From positions 1,177,612 through 1,241,611 of the forward strand of contig NMRA01000021.1 of the NCBI GenBank assembly GCA_002633005.1: a DNA stretch of 64,000 nt. Direction: 5' to 3'. The stretch's first letter is position 1. Every line of letters begins with the position of its first letter. Below, piece by piece: positions 1-12,000 of the stretch. The notes below the pieces were generated by a model that was given only the letters and a program-made list of their open reading frames with translations, had not been told where the DNA came from and did no database searches. The translations under genes and the position numbers were made by a program. The DNA comes from Phoronis australis (taxonomy: Eukaryota > Phoronida > Phoronidae).

Positions 1-1464
1 TTCTGGCATTTAGGGTTGGAGGGCCGGCTCTCTTTTGTTCGATAATTGGTAATCTCCGATCAGATCGTATCTACCCTGCCTGGGCTGTGGGCTAAAAATA
101 AAAGTTAAGTTATAACATCTTTGAACATAAACCAATAGCATAGCTGATTATGTTTAGTTTTTGAATCACCAAAATCGCCCAACTGCAACAGAAGTTAACG
201 CGTGTGGTGTTTTTTCTCTAGGTATTCCAGGTTTGTACAGTTAAATATAAGTAACGGACAATTTTTCTAGTTGCTAAGTACAAAACCTGATGCTTCTAAC
301 TAAACACTGTTTAATTATTGCCAGAATATGCTCCAGGCACACCGTCTCAAGCTACTCCGTCCGGGTCGTGAACCTATCTGCCCAACAATAGTACACGGTG
401 AGACGAGACAATCAAATGCTGTCTATTGCCGAGGACGCTCATAATAATCTGATTTGTTCACGATTCATACAGAGTGGAGTATTCTTCTTTTTCTTCAACA
501 ACAAGACCTTTAAATGTTGCCTGTAACTCATTAATTTTCTCACCTCATTATTCATAAGTTGATAAAGGGTTTAGTAGTTTTAATTTTGACCTTCCCTTTC
601 TGTTAAGTCCGTTCAGTGAATTTTATTAGTGAAATGAACTTTTTCCTGTAGCCAAATTGTTTTCATTTATAGGAAAGCTATTTAGAAACTTCAGATTTCA
701 GCTTTTTTAGAGAATTGTAGCTTTACAGATTTTAGGCGTGTTTGCCCTGCAATAGAATCTAAAATAAAAGAGTTGGAAACAACCAGATGACCACGTGGGA
801 TTGGCCACTTTTAAGGCCAGTAGATACATTGATTTGCTGTTATTAGAATCAAACAAAAGTACGATTTTATAGCTGTTCAAGACTTAGTGAGAGGATATAA
901 TTCTTTGGGAGTTTGCCACCATTTCCTGTCATCATAGCGTGGACCTCATTTTGCGTTACTTTTTGCCATCATCTGATCCTCTTCTCTGTGTGTGATAAAA
1001 TCTCTTTGAGAAAGAATTAAGTTTCACGTACCGGTAGGCAAATTGTTGTTTGCAGCTATATTTACTTTTTCTTGTCTTCAATCCATTAAATACAGAAAAT
1101 AAGTCAAATACTCTGGGTGATTTATAACAGCTAGGCACTAACAAAACACAAATGCACGAGTTACCAATTAATGATTGCACACTCAGTTAATGTTAAGCAA
1201 ACTTAATTGAAGAGCATTTATTCATAGGTACCCTGAGTACATGCATATATAGCTATTTTCTCTTCTCTTAATGAGGTTTAATGTGTTGGAGGGGTATTTT
1301 GGTGCTGCCTTGGGACTGAAGTTCCCTATCTATTTCTCCTGGTTTTATCTCCACTATCACATATGAATCAGTCTCAGTCCCTAGCTGAAGTGGTTGTAGG
1401 TCACAACCAACACTATCATAACAAATAGAATGAAAAGAGACTACTTACTGTACATGGGATTCTA
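1..1464. other. No gene recognised
   Basis: AT-rich sequence with stops in all frames and only short chance ORFs. I see no domain, splice structure or repeat that I can name. It ends at the left inverted terminal repeat of the element beginning near 1465. Confidence 0.5.
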
Positions 1465-1605
1465 GTAGTCCAGTAATTCTACGGATAACCCGAAAAAAAT
1501 TGCAACGGAAGGTTTTATTGCATAAATCGTATCCTTTCACACCTCTCAGTGGGAAAAAGAAAGTCTACCGGAGTGGCGGAAGTTGTTTTTTCAAGATGGC
1601 GGACA
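1465..1605 (+). repeat. Left inverted terminal repeat
   Basis: Pairs with the reverse complement of about 6045-6216. Shared blocks in order are gtagtccagt, ttgcaacrgaaggtttt, a tctaccg block and gagtggcggaagt, ending in caagatggcgg. Similarity is interrupted by short indels, consistent with an old copy. Confidence 0.75.
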
Positions 1606-2045
1606 AAATGGCCGCCAGATTCTGATGCTCACTATAACTCAAAAGTAGAATGAGATAGAGTAAAAATTCAAAAAAGGTTTACCTGTGTTTTGTGGGTCAA
1701 CAAATTCATTGGAAATGGTTTTGCATGGCTGTGGTGACACCGTCCGCTATTTTCCAAGATGGCCGCCAAATCTACTTGAGTCGCACAACTTTGCACAAAG
1801 ATTAGTGCGTCTTGTTTCAAACATTGTATCATACTTCTGGGTCGACTAATCCATTTAGACTCATTGCGTTTGACTCTAATGGTTACTTCCACCATTTTCT
1901 AAGATGGCCACCAAATTGTTGCTTCGTGTAAGAACTTCAGATTCCAGAGACACGCCATATCCTGAGTTTTTTACGTCAGCACCTCCATTACAATAATTTT
2001 TGTGTGGCTCTTGATGATTACGACTACCATTTTCAAGATGGTTTA
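1590..2045 (+). repeat. Left subterminal repeat array
   Basis: The motif caagatggc(c/g)gcc or a close variant occurs at about 1594, 1757, 1901 and 2034, with spacing of about 163, 144 and 133 bp. The flanking text (for example a ggttttgcatggctgtggtg-like stretch) is also partly repeated. Arrays like this often bind the transposase in DNA transposons; that role is inference here. Confidence 0.6.
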
Positions 2046-2189
2046 ACGAATAACTTATTTGGGTCAAAAACATCAGGTTTGCCTAGAATATTCTCCTCCT
2101 GAAAAAAATGTGCTGTATAGTTGAAAATAACTCTCTGCAATTAATTCAGTGATCTACTATCCACACTGTCTGTGTCACATCCCGGGCAT

Positions 2190-5121
2190 TTAGTTGTAAA
2201 TGCTAGTGAATCTATACACAACCAACCAGTATTTACACAGCTAAAACCACGACATTCTCCACATGCAACCGAGTACGCCGGGCAATCGTAACTTCTTGCA
2301 AGTACATCTCTTGGAACTGCAGTTGGTCTTACACGAGCACCTCAGTCACTATTTTCAGCAGGTTCTCTGGTGCTGTTGACTGGTCCGCCGTCGTGGGAAT
2401 GAACTTTCCACCTGCCAGCATCCATCCCCAATACAGCGAGTACTGCCACGGAAACTTGACCGCTCTTGCTCTTGATAATATGTCCCGGCAGCATGGAATT
2501 TCACTACTGAAGAAAGTTGGTGATAATGACTGTACTTGGACTGTGGCTAGTGTGACACCTCATCCACAAATCACCTGTATCGCAAGTTATCCAAATTTCC
2601 AGAACCAGTACCGCCCTGAAGCACAGATACTACTCTTACCTGAGCTTCAAATATGTCTTGCTTAAGCTGCATGTGTCTAGTGAATACTCTTACCAGAGTT
2701 TTTGCAGAATTTTCGATCACGCAGTTTCTTGAATGGGAGAGCCTTTGCTAATACTGAACAGCTGTAATGTTGTGTTGCAACCACCTACTGCATGCGCAAA
2801 TGGCATACTGCACAACTTTCAGCACCAAGAGACAACTGTAGTTCCTTGATGTCCCTGACTCTCCTCTTGCTTTGGTGCCTCTTGTCAAATTTCATGAACA
2901 TTGCAATTTGTTGTGAAGTACCATGGTAACGCAAAAGAACCAACAAGTCTGTATCGTCTGAAAGGTAGTTGGACCTTGTGCTGCGTTCTCTACTGCTGTT
3001 TCTACAGTTAAAACATCTGCGTCACATTGAGCTTGTACCACTGTGCAACCAGCATTTCCTAGCAAACTTGACAAGAAGTGAATGAATCGTTGTTTGTTTT
3101 TGCTCTTTGCCAAACCTGTTCCATTTTTACTTGATCACCATGTCACCATTGAAGTGAACTTCAGTTCCAACCACCCACCTAGTCTTCGAACATGAGAGAC
3201 ATCTTTAGTTGATGGTCCATCTCAGTAACCAACAAAAACAACAGTAGGCTGGGGGCACTTGCTGATGTAATTCACGTAAGCTCTACCAAATGACTGAAAC
3301 ATTGCATCTCTAGGCAATGGAATAAGGTGAAGGAGAGAACCGCCGTCGATTACATGCATCATCGTGTTTTCTGGAAATTGAATTCCTCGGGTAGTCCCCC
3401 ACTGGACCAGAGTGCATCAGCTCATATTGGTTTATTAGCAACTCTGGGAAGACCAGATGTATCAAAAAGAGCAGGGGAACCAACACACAGCTCAAACTTC
3501 AAAAGGCTTGATGAACTTTCACTGTTGTCTTTTTCAACTGAAATAGCGGTCGTGGATCCACTTGTGTAAAATTACTATTAGCAGCATGAACTGATTGACT
3601 TGTCATTGCCACAACCTTGTCTTTCTTACTGAATGTAAAGTCTTTCGCACTTGACCCCTCCAGAGACAAGTGAACCGCATTACCCACTTCTCTGGCATTT
3701 TCGGCACTGGCGCATGTGCCTGCAGTCACACCAGTGGCGATGTTCTGTAATGTTTCTCTTTAAAATGGGTTAGTGTTGTGGAGGAATTCAACAATACTGC
3801 GGATGTCTTTGTCGTCACGCGACTGTCTTGCCTGGGTACATTCTGTATGCTGCTGACTTGTTTCACAACTCAAGTTTGTCAAAGTCTGCATGGCACCATT
3901 TATACTTGAGCACGCCGGCAAGGAAAACAGCCACGGTGCACTCTGTGTATCTCCCAGTTCGCAACCTCTAGTTAAACCTCCTATCGGTTTAATACTTTTC
4001 ATGAGCGTTTGCTCAATTACAAGACCATATCTCATTATGACAAGCCTGCCCAGAATCTGTCACTTTGTCTTATGGTGTGTTGGCCGTAGACGTCTGGACG
4101 AGTTGCTACGTCTGCTGCAAGTATATGTATGAAGATTTTGCATAAGAGTTGTGACCAGCAGCTGCAAAGTAAGGCAGCATTTCAGAAACTGCTTTTAAGT
4201 GAAACTCCCAATCTGACGTTATTTTTGCTTTTAAAGAAGTCGAAGGATGTCAGTCATCTTCATATACTGTAGCCAAAGAATAATGATTCGACTTTGCAAG
4301 GACAAGTCTGATTGATGTGCTTCGACTTTTTATGGATACCCACAATACACTCCGACTAACATACATCATCGCACACAGACGTCATGCCAGCAATACGATC
4401 ATCATACCGCTTCAAACCAGCTCTCAAATCATCATGAAGAATATCATTGGCCATTGATTCTTCTGACGAACTATTCTCTGTCACTGCGAATTCTGAAGAC
4501 CTATACTTCGATTCAGTCGTGATTGAATGTACCAATGGCAGTAGGTCGGAAGCCAGAAGTGAATTCTCGTGAGGGCATTCCACTGTAATCCAAGGTTCAG
4601 AATCGGAAGACACTGCCTGGGCATGGCATGCGCCATAGTATACATCTAGTTATGTGATCAGTTGGGATGTCTGGGATGTCTGAAGAATCTGTCTCCATAT
4701 TCTGACGAGCCAAAGTTTGTGTACAAGCATTGAACTGCTCCACCTCTTGGCATGGAATCTGTGTGTTCTGTGTTGGTGACATTCCTGACTCCTGGAATTT
4801 CTGAAGAACCTGAATTTCTTTCTTCATTGGTCTTGCATTGGCGTTACTTGATCTATGAATATTTGGAAGTGGGATGTTGAATGTTCTGGCTTTTATGATA
4901 ACATTCAGTGCTGAGTCTACCAACATATGCCCCCTCACTGCTCTATCCACACTTTTTCCATTTAACATAAGGATCACACTGTTTGATGCATGCACCGTCT
5001 CAAGAACTTCTTGAAGCCCTGTGCCTGACATTACGTTTCCAATACATCCCAGAAAGCTCATCTCAGTATGAAATCTCAAGAACAAGTGACTGCACATCAC
5101 TGTCGTTTTGTTTGTTGGCAC
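2190..5121 (-). pseudogene. Broken copy of an uncharacterised repetitive invertebrate protein family with PIN-like nuclease motifs
   Basis: Read on the minus strand, blocks appear in a consistent order across shifting frames. They are: an N-terminal block with LNGKSVDRAVRGHMLVDSAL (about 4950); DLRAGLKRYDDRIAGMTSVCDD (about 4360-4430, shown in part); EMLPYFAAAGHNSY (about 4160); LVIEQTLMKSIKPIGGLTRG (about 3970-4030); AREVGNAVHLSLEGSSAKDF (about 3640-3700); VIDGGSLLH (about 3340); DGPSTKD (about 3210); CDADVLTVETAVENAAQ (about 3000); DDTDLLVLLRYH (about 2920); and near the end ACGECRG (about 2250), part of a Cys-rich tail. From memory this order matches a large family of unnamed proteins found in many copies in cnidarian, hemichordate and mollusc genomes. 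The conserved acidic positions resemble PIN/FEN-type nucleases. At least one in-frame stop (within VGY-stop-DGPSTKD) and several frameshifts show it is not functional. Its function is not known. Confidence 0.72.
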
Positions 5122-5734
5122 TAATTTCCTCTAAAATCAGTTACCTATGTTCATAAAAAGCATGCATATTAAACAAGTTGTGAGTCCTAACTATCATAAT
5201 TTAATTAATAACTTTTCTTACATAATCCTATTTGCTTTTCATCAAATTCAGGTGAAATCAGCAGCCAAATTCTCAGTACATGCCAGCAGCAGACGAAATC
5301 GATGCTTGGGAACAACTAATAATATCTCCAATAGCAGAGAAAAAGTCACTTCCTTCCCAATTTTATGAAGGGTTTGTGTAATGAATAAGCCAATAACTCC
5401 ACATTAATAACATATTTTTCTAACAAATATTTTTTGCTACCTCAAATGACTGTATTTTACAAAAAATAATTGAGTTTGTGAAATTTATTATGAAAATTTA
5501 ACTAAAGCATTTTCTGAAACGTACACCATGTTTTATGTTATATAATCTAAAATGTGATTAAAATTACACAATTAGTATCTAAATCTTAAAAACAAATTAT
5601 AGAAACAATCAACTGATTAACCCTGACTGTAGATTGTAAAATGTTTTTGTGTAAATGCGTATCAGGTTACAAACAAAGTTGCAGAACGTAAATGCGGTAA
5701 ATTGGGGTTTGTGAATTGGCTGCCATTTTAGCGG

Positions 5735-6075
5735 CCATTTTGTCAGCCATCTTGATTTTTTTCTCGCAAACCAGTGACCAATTGTAAGGTCCAGATATTT
5801 TCAATTGTCTAACTTACAAAAGAATAAATCTTTTGTCATTTTCAGGGCAAAATACAAAAAGAAATCTTGCAACATGTACCAAATTGTCGTTTCGGCCACC
5901 ATTTTGTCGGCCATATTGGTTTTATTTTACGGAAAATTGGCATCTTTTGATTGGTATGCCTGATATGAAAAGTATATAATCAATGACAAACTTTATTGTT
6001 TTATTTTTACATAAGAGTAATGTGCCAGAAAACAATAAACACTGGTTTTGTCGGCCATTTTTTCCGCCATCTTGA
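5735..6075 (-). repeat. Right subterminal repeat array
   Basis: The gcggccattttgtc/gccatcttga motif, the inverse of the left-side motif, occurs at about 5750, 5903 and 6062 with spacing of about 155 bp. It mirrors the array at 1590-2045, so the inverted symmetry of the element extends well inside the terminal repeats. Confidence 0.6.
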
Positions 6076-6216
6076 AAAAACGACTTCCGCCACTCCGATT
6101 TCGGTAGATTTTTTTCTGACACCAAGGGATGTTTGAAGATGCCATTTATGCAAAAAACCTTCTGTTGCAATTTTTTCTAGGTTGGGCCCTCTGGAGCCCT
6201 AGAATGACTGGACTAC
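6045..6216 (-). repeat. Right inverted terminal repeat
   Basis: The reverse complement matches 1465-1605 in the same block order and ends in ctggactac. It keeps about 30 bp that the left arm has lost. Confidence 0.75.
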
Positions 6217-7327
6217 AGGAAATGAAGGACTACACAATTCCGGCCATATGACTCAACTGTGCATTTGACCTGTTTCCTTCAGTGTTGTTAACCAAGCATA
6301 TGTGGAACGTTTAATTGAACATGTATAGTCGAACACAAAGATGACAGTTTCAAGAAAACACCCTAAATTGTCAAATAGATTTAGAGGTTGCTGCATTCTA
6401 CGATGACAAAAGAATAATTTATCAAAAATTGTGACATCAGCGTATTTCTAAGCTGTAACTAAACGTCACCTTAGTTAGCTTCAGTCTCATTTTGGGATGC
6501 ATAAGTGTACAGAAAGGTTGTTCAGAGTGTTTCCTTTAATACTTGTACGAAAATTGAGAATTAGTTCACTTTGGTTAAATTCAATATAGTAACCATTTTA
6601 GTTTACACATTCAAATGAAAATTAAACTATAATGAATAAACAAGATTTCTTAATTAGGATAGCAATGTCTAAGATTCTTTTGACTACTGTTGCCAACTTT
6701 ATTAAAATCTGCCATTATTTTGTGTCCTGTTCTACTTACGGGTGTTTATTTAAATGGATGACACCAGTGACGTCTGCTTAACAACCTTACGCAGGGACAT
6801 ATAATTGCGCAACTGAAATAGTTCTCAATATATGATACAGCTGTAAAACTAATATATCCACTATTACGAAAATATCATGACGTTCTCGAAAGTGCATGGA
6901 TGAAGCTGCAATCTTATTTCAAGATGTCCCAGAAACTGCCAAGGTCGCAGATAAGAAAAATTCCGGTAGGAAAGCAGCTGAACATATGCATCTCGCGCGA
7001 CGCTTTGACTTGACAGAGAAGGCCTTGCACGATTGAACGTTGTCATGTCGTAAAATCCTGCATATTATTCGGTAAGTCTTGAACGAATTACAAAAAAAAA
7101 ACAATTAAGATTGGCGTTATACCTGAAGTAGCGGCCCCATACTCGAACAAGATCAGGCAGAGCGTTGAAATGCGCCCACGAAAGCACAACGAAAATGTCC
7201 ACAAGATGGCGATAACATCTGGCTCCTTTAACTGCTGTCCAGCACAGTCTTTTGTTCCGTATGACAAGCAGACCAATTATCTCCAGGGCTTCAAAGGGTT
7301 ACTGCCGAAACCTGGCAGACTGGATTG
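6217..7327. other. No gene recognised
   Basis: AT-rich intergenic sequence between two repeats. Only short ORFs without domains or splice support are present. Confidence 0.5.
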
Positions 7328-7497
7328 TCTTAAAGGAGAATGCCACCCGATTTGATAATTCTTTTTTACCGTCGTAACCGGCCTATATCCACATCGCCTC
7401 TTATATGGTCGACCTCACCTTGCCCAGAGGTGTCGCGTTAACCTGTGAGGAAGGTAAGAAACGACGCAGCGACGTCAGTGGTTCGTCTGCAGAGTGA

Positions 7498-7761
7498 ATG
7501 CCGCTACATTGCGGTGCATTGTTCCCGCTTGTCCGAACTATGAAGCTGCGACGAAAGCGGGTATCGTTTTTTCGACTTCATAGAGAGCCCGACATGCTTA
7601 GGAAGTGGCTCGCGGTAGTTAAGAATGAAAGGTATGCTGTTGATAGCAAGTATGAGGCCGTGAAACATCTCCGTGTCTGTGGCCGGCATTTCGTCGACAG
7701 TGATTTCTCTGACGAATTCCGGCTTACCAAAGAACTATCCATACCTTCCGTTCCTCTCTAG
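7498..7761 (+). pseudogene. THAP zinc-finger domain fragment, copy A
   Basis: The fragment has SFFRL.REPDMLRKWLAVVKN, then VCGRHFVDSDF, the second half of the C2CH zinc ligands (C-x2-H) of a THAP DNA-binding domain. The first ligand pair is in another frame: from 7500 the text reads RCIVPACPNYEAATKAG, giving C-x4-C, and a single-base shift near 7560 separates it from the SFFRL part. The downstream frame closes at 7761 after LTKELSIPSVPL, with no recognisable transposase domain following. The known role of THAP domains is sequence-specific DNA binding. This copy is frameshifted and probably non-functional. Confidence 0.75.
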
Positions 7762-8078
7762 TATTTCTTTATCAGTGCATTCCGGTTCGAACTGATAACC
7801 TGTGAAACCTAACGATCCGACCCGTGAAGTCTTCGTCAGATGAGCTCTTGAGTAAGTCGCCGGGATTGGCGCCGGGCGAGCTGCCATGTAGACTTTTATT
7901 ATTCTGCGTTCTGTTTCAAAATGAATTGTTCTCATCCTAAAATGATCCTAACCAATGCTTATATGAAACTGAAACAAAGTCTGTCTCGCCAGAGAAACAA
8001 TTTGTAATGCCTTGGAGTGCACGTGAGTGCAAATGTTTTGAAAAGCCAGCAATAAAAAAACCACTGCGCTAACGGCTT

Positions 8079-8522
8079 TTGATGCCGGCAGCAAAGGTAA
8101 TTGACCAGGCACCGAGGCCGTGTGAGCGCATGCTAATTCAGTGTTTGATGACAGAAAGCTGTTGTGAAACAATTATCCTACTCCATTTTATATGCTATGG
8201 TCACATGTTAGGGGAATTTTCATTTAGAAATACAAATACATTATTCAAATCATTGTTACTGTACAACCTTTGCCCTGATGGTCTGTGGAAGGGGATTCGT
8301 GGCCCCCGACAAGTAAGTAGATTTTCAGTTTCGTGGTTAATTCACATAAATAATTCCGTGTACATTATTTCTTTGGCTTACTATTATCTTTTCGTGACTG
8401 GAGGTTTAGTTTCCAACTCAAGCTGGTTTATGTTCGTGTCAGTCCCGGCGGCAGCGACGGGCCTGATCGAGTTCCGATCCACTGGCCGGGAAAACGAGTC
8501 AATCCCGCCGCGACGGACCTGA
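8079..8522 (+). other. 147-codon open frame inside THAP repeat copy A
   Basis: An open frame with mixed hydrophobic segments and no domain I recognise. The equivalent region of copy B is broken into several short frames, so selection on this frame is not evident. Most likely chance. Confidence 0.15.
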
Positions 8523-9019
8523 TCGGGTTCCGAGCCACTGGCCGGAATAGCAAGCGTTTTGTGTGTTTAGAACTAAAAATAATCACAAGTATAAACAACA
8601 CAGATCTAGGTTCTCCTGTCTGTATTTCACGGAAAAATACATCGAATTTATCTCCGAACAGATCCTAAACTCCTGCTATGGACCTTGGTAAATTGGGCCT
8701 GGCGAACTTTGTAGGCTACGGTGTGTCCAAATTTTAATACCAGTAAATCCGTAACAGCGAAATAAAAAAACACGTTTTTATAAGAACTCGGTGTATTTTT
8801 AAGGGTTTTACATCGAAGTTTGATGATTCATTGGTGTTTAACGATGAATTCAAGCTATAAGCTGACACCACTAACCCACGTTGTGAACTGCTGAACCGAC
8901 TGCGTGTGCGTCATTGGATAATTTCAACACCTCCGTCTGCCGTCACGTGTCAGGTAACGCAACCGAACCTCCCGTTATCGCGGACTGAGTAGAACTACTC
9001 GATCTAAATTGATGCAAAA

Positions 9020-12000
9020 AAAGCATGTTTCAGCATTGTCAATGTCTGTCGACAAAAGATTGTCAATTAAGCACGCGTACGTTTCTGACGATTAACTTTT
9101 AAACTTCTTAAAAATCTCAAGGAATAATAACAGGTCGAGGAACATTCCACTCAAACACCGTTTACAAATTTTTAAGAAGTTATCGTATGTCTCTTTTTAC
9201 GAACGTTGAGTTAGTCCCGGTTTCTAGAAGCGAGTGCACTGCGTCCATAATTTAAACGAGCCAAGTCACGTGCATGTGGGATGAGACGTTCATAACATAT
9301 AATACTAGGGCAAGATTTTCCCGCAGTCTACCCATGCTTGGCTACCCATTATGGTACAATATCCTGTTCTAGATGAACCTCTACCAAATGAATGCGATCC
9401 ACCAATATTGCTATCATTTTGTTTTATGCCATTCTTCAAGTTAATGTATTCAAATGGCAACAACACAGTTGTTGTACGTAGGCTTTTATTAACAAAGCGA
9501 ATTTGTTTGATATTTGAAACTATAATAACTATTCTTATCTAATGCTCCTTACTGAATGGCAGCCTATACAAACTAGTCAATGGATGAGATACATGTATTC
9601 GATAAGTGAAATATCATATCATCATATTTAAAGTACAGCAACGTTGAAATGAATTAATATTGTTCTGATCATCCGCTCACACTGGCTTGATATATACACA
9701 AAACGTACAGAGAGTGGCGTAGATGGAATAAAAACATGTACAGCCAGTCCAAGCAGATCGGGCTCTCATCTGTTCATGTTAACTTTGTCAAACAGGGGTT
9801 TTCCTGTAAATGACAGTAAGCACAGATTTGATTATAAAAAATCAATCTCATTCGGATTAAATGAGCGAATCGGCGAATTTGGGGCACTTGTTGATAGAAA
9901 AAATCTTTTCCCTGGCGTCTTTTCATCACAAAAATATTGGCTTAAATTAAGCGTTCCTACAATTGATTTTTGCACTTTTTCAGGTTTTGAACCGTATATG
10001 GTGTTATAACCCAGAATCTAGCTAGATGAGTACTTTGGGAATTAATTGAGGAACTTTGAATTTTAACGAAAAATTACTGATTTTTTGTTTCCCCGCCACG
10101 TGATGTCATCAGCGGAAGAGGTTGATCAGTTGATAGTATAATGCAATGGTGGACAGTCGTGATTTTGCAAGTTACAAGAGCGATCTTGATGAGTACTATG
10201 AAGACAGGTATGTCAATGGGGGTGAAGACGACATTTAGGTTATTGGTGGAACACATAATGAGTTAGACCTCGCCACTAATCTCAGCAGACTGCGTGTTTG
10301 AGGCCGTACGAACTAGAACGGCGTCTTCGGCGAGTGAAGACGAGTCGGAGCCTACTCAGTCTGCGGACAGTCCTGATTTCAGAGTGGCAATCAAAGCCTT
10401 CCATTGAATCACAATTTAATTTTCTTCACTTTGGTGTCTAGTATATGTGTTTCGAGGTGTACAGCTTACCCGGCGAAGTTCTTACCCTGACTATCAAAGT
10501 CCAGTCGCGACTCTGATTTCATTTCTTCGAAAGCTGAATGCATTTGTTAGTGTGTCACTGAGGAGCGATCATATCTAATTATAGTGACAGTAACTGGATT
10601 TTTATTTCTGTCTTGTGTTATTAAAGTTTTGTGTTGTAGTGATTCGTTGATTGTTTCGGTCCAGTGTCCGACTCCAGTCTCTGCGAAAGCAGCGGTCGTG
10701 ACCCCACCTGTTTGTGCGGCATCTAAATCACATTTTCTGTTGGGCATTGATGTGGATAGCATGCGGGCGTCCATACTGAAAAAATCTGCGAACACTAGAT
10801 TGTAGCAAAGATCAGCTTGCACACACTTCTATATCTCTTGACGAGATCTGTCTAGCAACTTCCAGAGAGATTCGTCAAAGTACGATGAAGCTATTGCTAT
10901 GGTATGTGTGCGACATGTTAATTTTTTACGTGTCTACCCCGGAAACCAGTTTCATTGTACGCGATCAAAAGCAATCACAAACAATGTCGAAAAATATCGT
11001 AGTAGTAAACTGATAACCCATCGTCTTAAGTTAATCTGCTCGTCTATTTAACCAGTTAAAAATTGAATAAATTTTCCGTGTTCATTTTTTGTCATTTAAA
11101 AAAATAAAGTATCTCTCTATCCGCAAGAATGAGAGGAAATTGATTATTTCTCACCGACTTCATGGTTGTGTTTGGACTGACCATTAAGAATATACCTCCA
11201 GATCAACTAAAAGCTGTAAAATGGCGGCCACAGTTTGCACATATTGCATGTAAAATTCGCAACAGATATGCACAATGGCCGTATGAACAAAACATATTCA
11301 TACTAAACACATTTGTATTCTTGTTGCGACATCTGCTCAGTGGAAAAAGTGTGTTTTGTTCAAAAAGTCGGACACTTCGACAAAAGGACCACCGTACTTG
11401 TCATCTTGAAATTACAGCATAGTGTTTGTTACAATGGGCCTGTAGAAGGTCCAAATAATGTGTCAGCCTTGTTGTTTTGCGTACTTTATTTCGCAAAATT
11501 CCGACACCACTGTCTTATTTCTAAAAGTATTATTTTATTGAATGCGATTTTTAAAACTAAATGGTCGCCACGTCCGACATCTTGAATATAATAGTAGCAA
11601 AACGTAATGTGGCTCTCAACCTTGTTGGCGCTGATTTGGGTCTTGAAAAACCAGGTCAAATCAGGTCCAACAGTCTGTTCCAAAGGATGTACAAAATCTG
11701 AAAATTTGAAAATTATAATGAGTCAAAGACTTCAAAAACCTTGCACAAAGTCGAAGTCTACTGAAATTGATTCCAAAATTAATTTTCCCAGCCCGCTACT
11801 TGAAAATAAACGAGCCAAAGTACGCCAAATCAGCAGTTTTTACCCCAAAGCCACTATTTCTATGCGATTGCCAAGAACTGAGAGACAGTGCATTCAGACC
11901 TCCGACACTTTCCAGATTCCAGAAATCAGGTGAAATGTGGGTTTCGGCCTGTCAGATTTTTCACGAATCCAAAGACCCTCAAGGATACCTCAGCGAATAC

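Larger units (their letters stand above)
1465..6216 (-). mobile_element. ~4.75 kb inverted-repeat element carrying a broken PIN-like ORF
   Basis: The left end (about 1465-1605) and right end (about 6045-6216) are diverged inverted copies of each other. Both begin gtagtccagt, then share ttgcaacrgaaggtttt, a tctaccg block and gagtggcggaagt followed by caagatggcgg. The right arm is about 30 bp longer. Inside each arm are further copies of an aagatggc(c/g)gcc motif at roughly 130-165 bp spacing. Between the arms lies one large decayed ORF on the minus strand (about 5121 to 2190) and no other recognisable gene. This is the layout of a class II-like transposon. I found no clear target-site duplication and no known DDE transposase motif. 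Interpretation as a mobile unit is inference from layout. The copy is dead because the ORF is broken. Confidence 0.7.
7328..9019 (+). mobile_element. THAP-carrying dispersed repeat, copy A
   Basis: This stretch is collinear with 44761-46366 over its whole length. Similarity starts at tcttaaaggagaatgccacc and stops at ctactcgatctaaattgat, in the same orientation. No terminal inverted repeats are obvious. The unit carries the first part of a THAP zinc finger near its left end, then non-coding or decayed sequence. THAP domains occur in P-element-type transposases and in host genes derived from them. Whether this is a truncated P-like element or a duplicated gene fragment cannot be told here. Confidence 0.65.

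Noticed and set aside
2393-2665. Plus-strand 90-codon ORF
   Set aside because: It is antisense to the C-terminal part of the broken PIN-like ORF.
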